Shown piece by piece: positions 1 through 5,575 of a stretch of 11,209 nt of DNA (the stretch's first letter is position 1; each line of letters begins with the position of its first letter). Both the position numbers and the translations under genes were made by a program. The notes below the pieces were generated by a model. It had not been told where the DNA came from. It ran no database searches and saw nothing but the letters and a program-made list of their open reading frames with translations. The DNA lies in NCBI GenBank assembly GCA_027483745.1, contig JAIXTZ010000163.1, forward strand, positions 1-11,209. Direction: 5' to 3'. Origin of the DNA: Lysobacteraceae bacterium (GTDB lineage Bacteria > Pseudomonadota > Gammaproteobacteria > Xanthomonadales > Xanthomonadaceae).

Positions 1-278
1 CGGTGCGTCGCCGCGCGCCAGTGGTCGGTGAGCCGGTTCGTCGCGATCTGGTACAGCCAGGTGCTGAACTTCGCCTCGGGCCGGTAGCGGTCGCGCGCGA
101 TGACTACCTTCTGCCAGACGTCCTGGAAGAGCTCCTCCGCCGTGGCCTGCACGCGCACCTGGCGGAGGATGAAACGGAACAGCGGGCCGCGGTGGCGCGC
201 GTACAGCGGCTCGAAGGCCTCGGCCTCGCCGGCCGCATAGGCCAGCATCAAGGCTTCGTCGCTGCGCTCGGCATCCAT
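1..278 (-). CDS. ECF-type RNA polymerase sigma-70 factor (partial, N-terminal 92 residues)
   Basis: This is the N-terminal part of a sigma-70 family factor of the extracytoplasmic-function (ECF) type, which directs RNA polymerase to a specific promoter set. The first 92 residues are visible, starting MDAERSDEALMLAYAAGEAE; the rest lies beyond the left edge. Region 2 is clear: an acidic helix 'ELFQDVWQKV' at about residues 49-58 (core polymerase contact), then 'KFSTWLYQIATNRLTDHWR' at 70-88, the region 2.3/2.4 signature for promoter melting and -10 recognition. Region 4 is not visible. ATG at 278-276 is the first possible start after the upstream stop. No good Shine-Dalgarno sequence precedes it, so it may be translated by re-initiation after the VWA gene, which ends 25 bp upstream on the same strand. 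Family assignment is firm. The ECF subgroup and any anti-sigma partner cannot be told from here. Confidence 0.9.
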   Translation of the reverse strand, partial: MDAERSDEALMLAYAAGEAEAFEPLYARHRGPLFRFILRQVRVQATAEELFQDVWQKVVIARDRYRPEAKFSTWLYQIATNRLTDHWRAATH

Positions 279-303
279 GCGCGGGAGCGTAGGCGAATTC
301 GCG

Positions 304-2109
304 TCATTCGGACACCGCCAGCGCGGGCCGTTCGGCCTCGGGCAGCGTCTCGCCGTCGAGCGTCGCGGCCTGTCGCACCATCCGACGCAGTTCGTCACGG
401 CTGGCGGCATCGCGCGCGTCCAGCGCGGCAGCGAAGGCGGCATCGACCCAGCGAGCCACCTCCGGCCAGCCCGCACCGCCCAGCGCCTCACCACCGCGCA
501 GGCGCTCGCCGTAGGCCGTCACCGCGGCGGCCCACTGCAGTGCGGGCGATGCCGTGGTGGCGATGTCGGCGCGGCGGACCGGGCGCTCCATCAGTCGGCT
601 CGCGCCGCCTTCCGGGGCCTTGTAGCGCAGGCGCACGGTGGCCAACTCGCCCGCGGCACCGGTGGCAGGCGTGCGCGCCCCGGCGGCGTACTTCAGCGGC
701 GCGTTCCATTCGCCGCCGCTGCCCACGAGCGCGATCTCGTAAAGGGCGGTCACGTCGTGGCCCGCGCCGATCTCGCCGGCGTCGACGGCGTCGTTGGCGA
801 AGTCCTCGCGCTTCAGCTGGCGGTTCTCGTAGCCGACGAGGCGGTACTCGGCCACCTGCGCCGGATTGAACTCGACCTGGATCTTCACGTCCTTGGCGAC
901 CGTCAGCAGGGTGCCGGCCATTTCGTCGCGCAGCACCTTTCGTGCCTCGCGTGGGCTGTCGATGTAGGCATGATTGCCGTCGCCGATGTTCGCAAGCTGC
1001 TCGGCCATCGCGTCGTTGTAGTTGCCCTGTCCGAAGCCGAGCGTCGACAGCGCGATGCCGTGCTTGCGCTGTTCGGCGACGAAAGCCTCAAGCGTGGTCT
1101 GGTCCGTGGTTCCGACGTTGAAGTCACCGTCGGTGGCCAGCACGATGCGGTTCACGCCGCCGTCGATCCTCGCCTCGCGGGCGATGCGGTAGGCGAGTTC
1201 GATGCCCGCGCCGCCGTTGGTGGAACCGCCGGCTTCCAGACGATCCAAGGCGTCGAGGATGGTGCCGCGTTCGGCACCGGACGTGGGCGGCAACACGAGG
1301 CCCGCGCTACCCGCGTAGACGACCAGGGCGATGCGGTCCTGTGGGCGCATTTGAAGCACCAGTTCGCGCAGGGCCTGCTTCACCAGCGGCAGCTTGTCGG
1401 CGTCCTGCATCGATCCGCTGGTGTCGACGAGGAAGACGAGGTTGCTCGGCGGCAGCTCGGTGGCCGGCACCTCGTAGGCCTTCAGTGCGACGCGCATCAG
1501 CAGGCGGCGGGCGTTCCAAGGCGCGGGTGCGACTTCCGTGTGAACCGCGAAGGGTTGCGCGCGCGAGGCGGGCGCCTGGTCGGCGTAGTCGAAGTAGTTG
1601 AGCAGTTCCTCGACGCGCACTGCGTCGGCGGGCGGGCGCTGGCCCCAGCCGATCATCCGGCGCAGGTTGCTGTAGCTGCCGGTGTCGACGTCGATGCTGA
1701 AGGTGGACACCGGCTGCTCCGCGACGCGCTGCACGGGATTCGCCGGCACGTCCGCGTAGCGCTCGGCGTTGGCCTCGGGAAGCGCGGCGAAATCCGCGGC
1801 CGGCGCGGCCACGGACGGCGCGACCAATCCCAGCGGAGCCAAAGGCGCAGGCGGTGCGGGGGGCGGGGCGGGCGCGTAGGCGACGTCGGCGATGGCGTTC
1901 GCTTCGGTGCGGCGGACCCGCGCGCCGGTCACGACCACCGTTTCGAGCCGCTGGGATTCCTGTTCGCGGCTGCGCTCTTGCAGGACGGCCGCTTCCTCGG
2001 GCGGAGGCGGTGGCGTGCTGGCGACCTCGTTGGAGGAGCGGCAGCCGGACAGGGCCAGCAGCACGGCGGTGGCGAGCAGGGTGGGGGCGAGGGCGGTACG
2101 GGTCGACAT
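304..2109 (-). CDS. VWA domain lipoprotein (von Willebrand type A with DUF3520-like C terminus, YfbK-like)
   Basis: A 601-aa exported lipoprotein with a von Willebrand factor A domain. The N terminus has a signal peptide ending in the lipobox L20-S-G-C23; residue +2 is Arg, not Asp, which by the E. coli rule favours the outer membrane. A Pro/Ala-rich linker (about 30-125) contains ETVVVTGARVRR at 56-67, closely resembling a TonB box (compare BtuB DTLVVTA). Residues 127-180 ('STFSIDVDTGSYSNLRR') match the conserved domain that precedes VWA in YfbK-type proteins. The VWA domain (about 222-400) has an intact metal-ion-dependent adhesion site: D229-T-S231-G-S233, T297 and D327. Residues 400-600 fit the DUF3520 tail. 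ATG at 2109 has a GGAG ribosome binding site 7 nt upstream. An ECF sigma gene follows 25 bp downstream. The ligand and physiological role are unknown; a link to the sigma factor is inferred from adjacency. Confidence 0.9.
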   Translation of the reverse strand: MSTRTALAPTLLATAVLLALSGCRSSNEVASTPPPPPEEAAVLQERSREQESQRLETVVVTGARVRRTEANAIADVAYAPAPPPAPPAPLAPLGLVAPSVAAPAADFAALPEANAERYADVPANPVQRVAEQPVSTFSIDVDTGSYSNLRRMIGWGQRPPADAVRVEELLNYFDYADQAPASRAQPFAVHTEVAPAPWNARRLLMRVALKAYEVPATELPPSNLVFLVDTSGSMQDADKLPLVKQALRELVLQMRPQDRIALVVYAGSAGLVLPPTSGAERGTILDALDRLEAGGSTNGGAGIELAYRIAREARIDGGVNRIVLATDGDFNVGTTDQTTLEAFVAEQRKHGIALSTLGFGQGNYNDAMAEQLANIGDGNHAYIDSPREARKVLRDEMAGTLLTVAKDVKIQVEFNPAQVAEYRLVGYENRQLKREDFANDAVDAGEIGAGHDVTALYEIALVGSGGEWNAPLKYAAGARTPATGAAGELATVRLRYKAPEGGASRLMERPVRRADIATTASPALQWAAAVTAYGERLRGGEALGGAGWPEVARWVDAAFAAALDARDAASRDELRRMVRQAATLDGETLPEAERPALAVSE

Positions 2110-2197
2110 GGCAGGGCTCCGGAGTGGGTAAAGGCTTCAACGCCCGAGCCGGTGCAACGGGGTTGAAGCCGTCCGCGGTCCGGCGCAGGCTCCGCGC
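2110..2197. promoter_or_regulatory. Divergent intergenic region between the VWA lipoprotein and the repeat protein
   Basis: This 88-bp stretch separates two genes transcribed away from each other and must hold promoters for at least one of them. I could not find convincing sigma-70 hexamers. TTGAAG, a four-of-six match to the -35 consensus, occurs once in each orientation (2163-2168 on plus, 2140-2135 on minus), but no -10-like hexamer lies about 17 bp downstream of either. Both copies belong to the inverted repeat listed separately. The minus-strand gene has a GGAG site (complement of 2117-2120); the plus-strand gene has only a weak purine-rich stretch. Confidence 0.5.
2133..2170. repeat. 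Perfect 9-bp inverted repeat, candidate operator or paired promoter element
   Basis: GGCTTCAAC at 2133-2141 is the exact reverse complement of GTTGAAGCC at 2162-2170, with 20 bp between the arms. Read toward each gene, the same GTTGAAGCC sits 23 bp before the VWA start codon and 27 bp before the repeat-protein start codon, so the element is nearly symmetric about the divergent region. It could be a dimer or tetramer operator controlling both genes, or the shared upstream half of two divergent promoters. The function is inferred; the sequence symmetry is directly visible. Confidence 0.5.
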
Positions 2198-2674
2198 ATG
2201 CGCTTCCGTCTCGCCCTCGTCCCGCTCTGGCTGGCCCTCCTCGCCGCGTCCGCGCTCGACGCCCGGTCGTCGGAATGCGGCTTCATCAAGGACCCCGATC
2301 GCCGCGCGGCCTGCCGTGCGGAGGCCGACGGAAGCAACAGCGAGTGCGGCTTCATCCGCGATGCCGACCAGCGGGCCTACTGCCGGGCCAAGCAGGAAGG
2401 CAGCGAATCCCAGTGCGGCTTCATCGGCGATGCCGACCTCCGGTCGCGCTGTCGGGCCGAGACGGGCGGCGGCGGGAGCCAGTGCGGCTTCATCGGCGAT
2501 GCCGACCAGCGCGCCTTCTGCCGCGCCACCGCGGACGGTGAATCGAGCCAGTGCGGCTTCATCCGCGACGACGACCTGCGGGCCCACTGCCGCGCCCGCA
2601 CCGGCGGTGGCGAAGCGCAGTGTGGGTTCATCCGCGACCCGGATCGCCGGGCCGCTTGCCGGGCTGGGGGCTGA
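2198..2674 (+). CDS. Exported cysteine-rich tandem-repeat protein, function unknown
   Basis: A 158-aa protein that I do not recognise as a named family. Residues 1-24 form a Sec signal peptide: MRFR, a hydrophobic core LALVPLWLALLAASA, and probable cleavage after ASA or a few residues later. All of the rest is six tandem 23-residue repeats with consensus S-[EQ]-C-G-F-I-x-D-x-D-x-R-x-x-C-R-A followed by a Gly/Ser/acidic linker. Each repeat has two cysteines 12 residues apart, 12 in total, the first at residue 27. An even pair per unit in an exported protein suggests one disulfide per repeat (inference). There are no charged catalytic triads, membrane helices or lipobox. ATG at 2198 is chosen because it gives a full signal peptide; its ribosome binding site is weak. 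The gene is divergent from the VWA lipoprotein and ends 19 bp before the converging aldehyde dehydrogenase gene. The repeat periodicity makes it very unlikely to be a chance ORF. Confidence 0.85.
   Translation: MRFRLALVPLWLALLAASALDARSSECGFIKDPDRRAACRAEADGSNSECGFIRDADQRAYCRAKQEGSESQCGFIGDADLRSRCRAETGGGGSQCGFIGDADQRAFCRATADGESSQCGFIRDDDLRAHCRARTGGGEAQCGFIRDPDRRAACRAGG
2270..2671 (+). repeat. Six in-frame 69-bp tandem repeats (last one 57 bp)
   Basis: The TGC-GG(C/G)-TTC-ATC core starts at 2276, 2345, 2414, 2483, 2552 and 2621, spaced exactly 69 bp apart with no indels. Units run 2270-2338, 2339-2407, 2408-2476, 2477-2545, 2546-2614 and 2615-2671. The core is the best conserved part at the DNA level; the linkers vary. 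Units 2 and 4 share ADQR, and units 3 and 5 share a D-L-R core with a T-G-G-G linker, which suggests an older 138-bp duplication. Units 1 and 6 share DPDRRAACRA. Confidence 0.95.
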
Positions 2675-2693
2675 GCGCATCAGCCGCCGACGT

Positions 2694-4136
2694 TCAGCGC
2701 GACTCGCCGCCCGCCCACAGCATCAGACGCGTCTCGCTGAAGTCATCGATGGCCCACGCTGGCCCTTCGCGGCCGAGCCCACTGTCCTTGACCCCGCCGT
2801 AGGGCATGCGGTCGACGCGCACCGTGGGCACGTCGCCAATCACCACGCCGCCGACCTCGAGCGCGTCCCACGCACGCATCGCGTGGTCCATGCGCGCGGT
2901 GAACACGCCGCACTGCAGCCCGAAGCGGCTGTCGTTGGCACGTTCGAGGGCGTGGTCGAAATCCTCCGCGGCTTCGAGCAGCAGCACCGGTCCGAAGGCT
3001 TCCTCGCGATAGAGCGGATGGTCGCGGGCAACGTTTTCCAGCAGCGTCGGTCCGAGCAGGGAAGGGCGGGCGTCGCTGCGTGTGCCGCGGACGAGGGCCG
3101 TGGCTCCTTCGGCGATGGCGCTGGCGATCGATGATTCGAGACGATCCGCGGCCGCGGCGCTGATCATCGGTCCGACGACGGTGCGCGGGTCGCGGGGATC
3201 GCCCTGGGGCAGGGCGCGCACGGCATCGACGAGTGCCTCACGCAAGGCCGGCAACATCCCGCGATGAACGATCAAGCGCTGCACGCTGATGCAGCTCTGC
3301 CCGGCTTGGCCGTACGCGCCAGAAACAATCCGCGACACCACGTGGTCGAGATCGGCGCCGGGATCGGCATCGACGATGCAGGCTGCGTTGCCGCCCAGTT
3401 CCAGCACCACGCGCTTCTTGCCGGCGCGGGCCTTGAGCTCCCAGCCGACCAGCCCGCCGGTGAAGCTCAGCACGGCGATGCGGTCGTCCTCGACGAGCGG
3501 CGCGGCGTGTGCGTTGGCGCAGGGCAGGATCGAGAACGCGCCTTGGGGCAGATCGCATTCGGCCAACCATTCGCCAAGCTTCAGGGCGGTGAGCGGCGTG
3601 GCCGGGGCAGGCTTCAGAAGCACGGGGCAGCCCGCCGCGAAGGCCGGCGCCAGCTTGTGCAGCACCAGATTCAGCGGGAAGTTGAAGGGCGTGACGAGGC
3701 TCGCCACGCCGGCCGGCACGCGCCGCGTGAAGCCACGCCAGCCGCGGGTGGCGGCGTCGCGGTCGAGATCGAGGGCCTGGCCATCGAGGCGACAAGCCTC
3801 CGCGGCGGCTTCGCGCAGGGTGGCCTGCGCCCGGGCGACCTCGGCGCGCGCGGCGGCGATCGGCTTGCCACCTTCCGCCGTGATGGTTTGCGCCAGCGAT
3901 TCTGCGTGTTCGCGCACGCGGGCCAGCAGATGTTCCAACACATCGCGGCGACGCCATGCGGGCAGGGCGGCCATCGCCGGGCGCGCCGTGTGGGCGGTAG
4001 CGATGGCGCGCTCGATCTCGTCGGGGCCGGCCTGCGCGACCTCGGCGATCGTCTCGCCGCTCCAGGCATCGCGCAGCGGCAGCGCGGTGCCCGTGTGCAC
4101 CGCCCGGTTCGCCAGCCAGAGGGGTACGGCCGTCAT
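2694..4136 (-). CDS. NAD(P)-dependent aldehyde dehydrogenase
   Basis: A 480-aa aldehyde dehydrogenase superfamily enzyme that oxidises an aldehyde to a carboxylic acid with NAD(P)+, presumably in the cytosol. The fold and catalytic residues are intact: oxyanion Asn152 in 'TPFNFPLN', Lys175 in 'VLLKPAPATP', general base Glu246 in 'VLELGGNAA', nucleophile Cys282 in 'GQAGQSCISVQR', and the cofactor-binding 'EEAFGP' at 378-383. Length is normal. 'ELGGNAACIVDAD' and 'GQSCISVQRLIV' resemble the ALDH family 21/RNP123-like and lactaldehyde or glyceraldehyde-3-phosphate dehydrogenase-like branches, but the substrate cannot be read from the sequence. The cofactor motif is odd: FTGGLVG at 225-231 is one residue shorter than the usual FTGSxxVG. 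The ATG overlaps the xseA stop (ATGA), so the gene is probably translationally coupled to xseA. It converges with the repeat protein. Confidence 0.93.
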   Translation of the reverse strand: MTAVPLWLANRAVHTGTALPLRDAWSGETIAEVAQAGPDEIERAIATAHTARPAMAALPAWRRRDVLEHLLARVREHAESLAQTITAEGGKPIAAARAEVARAQATLREAAAEACRLDGQALDLDRDAATRGWRGFTRRVPAGVASLVTPFNFPLNLVLHKLAPAFAAGCPVLLKPAPATPLTALKLGEWLAECDLPQGAFSILPCANAHAAPLVEDDRIAVLSFTGGLVGWELKARAGKKRVVLELGGNAACIVDADPGADLDHVVSRIVSGAYGQAGQSCISVQRLIVHRGMLPALREALVDAVRALPQGDPRDPRTVVGPMISAAAADRLESSIASAIAEGATALVRGTRSDARPSLLGPTLLENVARDHPLYREEAFGPVLLLEAAEDFDHALERANDSRFGLQCGVFTARMDHAMRAWDALEVGGVVIGDVPTVRVDRMPYGGVKDSGLGREGPAWAIDDFSETRLMLWAGGESR

Positions 4137-5488
4137 GGGCCCTCTCCGTCGTTCGATTCCACGCGCAGCCGCAATCCGCCCTCGGCCAGCCGCGCGCGCA
4201 GCGTGTCGCCGGCCGCAACTTCATCGGCGCGGCGCACGGCATGGCCGTCCTCGCGCTGCAGGATCGCGTAGCCGCGGCCCAAGGTCGCGAGTGGGCTCAC
4301 CGCGTGCAGCCCGCGGCCCAGTTCGCGAAGCAGGCCCAGCCGCGCTTGCAGGCCGCGCCGCAGGGCGGTGTCCTGCCGCGCGCCGAGCAGGGCGAGGCGC
4401 TGGTGGAATCGCTGCAGGCGAAGCGCAGGGGCTTGCTGCTCGAGCCGCTTGGAGATCGTCGCCAGCCCGCTGCGTTGCTGCGCCAGCCGCCCGGCGAGCG
4501 CCGCCGCCAGCCTCAGCCGCAGCGATTCCGCGCGATCCCGGCCGCGATCGAGCCGGCGCTGCGGGCGCTCGGCCTGCAGCCGCAGCCCGGCGTGGTCGGC
4601 GCGCTGGCGGGCGCGGTCCAGGAACTGCGCGAGGCGGCGCTGCAATCGCGATTGCAGGTGTTCGACGCGGGCCTGCATCTCGCCGCGGTCCGGCACCAGC
4701 AGTTCGGCCGCTGCGGAGGGTGTGGGGGCCCGCAGGTCGGCGACGAAGTCCGCCAGCGTGAAATCGACTTCGTGCCCCACCGCCGACACCACCGGCACCG
4801 GCGAATCGGCGATGGCGCGCACCAGCGCCTCGTCGTTGAAGCACCACAGGTCCTCGAGGGAGCCGCCGCCGCGTGCCAGAAGAAGCACGTCATGGCGCTG
4901 CGCCGCATAGGCCGCGCGCAGGGTCTGGATGATCGCCGGAGCGGCGGTGGCGCCCTGCACCGGCACCGGGAGCAGCTCGACCTCGAGCATCGGCCAGCGC
5001 CGCGACAGCACGCTCTGGATGTCGCGGATCACCGCGCCGCTCGGCGAGGTCAGGACGCCCAGCCGGCGGACGAAGCGCGGCAGCGGGCGCTTGCGGCCCG
5101 CCGCGAACAGGCCTTCGGCATCGAGCTTCGCCTTCAGCGCCTCGAAGGCACGGCGCAGCGCACCTTCGCCGGCCTCTTCCATGTGCTCCAGCACCAGCTG
5201 GTAGTCGCCGCGCGGCTCGTACAGCGTGAGCTTGGCGCGCACCAGCACCTGCATGCCGTCGCGCGGCTGGAATCGCAGGTACTGCGCCTTCATCTTGAAC
5301 ATCGCGCAGCGCACCTGCGCGCGCTCGTCCTTCAGCGTGAAGTACAGGTGCCCCGAGGCCGGTCGCGCCACGCTGGAGAGCTCGCCCTCCACCCAGATGG
5401 ACGGAAAGCTGCCTTCCAGCAGGTCGCGCGCGAGGGTGTTGAGTTGGTGCGGCCGGAGCGGTGGGCGGCTCGTGGGTCCGGTGCTCAT
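4133..5488 (-). CDS. xseA: Exodeoxyribonuclease VII large subunit
   Basis: The 451-aa large, catalytic subunit of exonuclease VII, which with the small subunit XseB degrades single-stranded DNA in both directions to oligonucleotides in DNA repair. An OB-fold single-strand-binding domain spans about residues 10-105 ('IWVEGELSSVARPASGHLYFTLKD'). The catalytic domain follows: 'GVLTSPSGAVIRDI' at 144-157, 'LLLARGGGSLEDLWCFNDE' at 202-220, and the hallmark 'SAVGHEVDFTLADFVADLRAPTPSAAAE' region at 235-262. An Arg/Gln/Leu-rich coiled coil covers about 265-390, and the conserved tail 'VSPLATLGRGYAIL' is at 397-410. The open frame extends far upstream, but the ATG at 5488 gives the family's normal N terminus and length, and the upstream part lies opposite another real gene. 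It lacks a clear ribosome binding site. The aldehyde dehydrogenase gene follows with a 4-base overlap. xseB is not in this window. Confidence 0.97.
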   Translation of the reverse strand: MSTGPTSRPPLRPHQLNTLARDLLEGSFPSIWVEGELSSVARPASGHLYFTLKDERAQVRCAMFKMKAQYLRFQPRDGMQVLVRAKLTLYEPRGDYQLVLEHMEEAGEGALRRAFEALKAKLDAEGLFAAGRKRPLPRFVRRLGVLTSPSGAVIRDIQSVLSRRWPMLEVELLPVPVQGATAAPAIIQTLRAAYAAQRHDVLLLARGGGSLEDLWCFNDEALVRAIADSPVPVVSAVGHEVDFTLADFVADLRAPTPSAAAELLVPDRGEMQARVEHLQSRLQRRLAQFLDRARQRADHAGLRLQAERPQRRLDRGRDRAESLRLRLAAALAGRLAQQRSGLATISKRLEQQAPALRLQRFHQRLALLGARQDTALRRGLQARLGLLRELGRGLHAVSPLATLGRGYAILQREDGHAVRRADEVAAGDTLRARLAEGGLRLRVESNDGEGP

Positions 5489-5575
5489 GGCGAAGGGCCG
5501 GCCACGCTGCACCGTGCCATGCGGGAGCCGCAGGCGCGACGGTACACTGGAGCCCTTGGACGGAGGCGATGGCGC
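5489..5575. promoter_or_regulatory. Divergent intergenic region between xseA and the PilZ-like protein gene
   Basis: These 87 bp must carry the start signals for the minus-strand xseA transcript and the plus-strand gene. On the plus strand, TACACT at 5543-5548 is a plausible -10 element (four of six to consensus), about 28 bp upstream of the start codon. No good -35 sits at the usual distance. GGAGG at 5562-5566 is a strong ribosome binding site 9 nt before the ATG at 5576. I found no clear promoter for xseA. Confidence 0.4.

Noticed and set aside
277..2166. A 629-codon plus-strand open frame opposite the VWA gene
   Set aside because: The reverse strand encodes a VWA lipoprotein with signal peptide, lipobox and intact metal site. 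In such GC-rich DNA the antisense frame lacks stops by codon bias; its translation shows no domain.
2137..2631. Minus-strand frames through the repeat array that also look repetitive (M-K-P-H-W units)
   Set aside because: Any in-frame 69-bp DNA repeat gives periodic translations in all frames. Only the plus-strand 158-aa frame has a signal peptide and spans the entire array.
2270..2671. CRISPR-like direct repeats
   Set aside because: The units are contiguous coding repeats of 69 bp with no unique spacers; differences fall at degenerate codon positions and in linkers.
4241..5575. N-terminal extension of the 542-aa plus-strand protein across xseA
   Set aside because: It is antisense to a certain xseA gene. 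The ATG at 5576 has a strong ribosome binding site and begins a plausible soluble protein.
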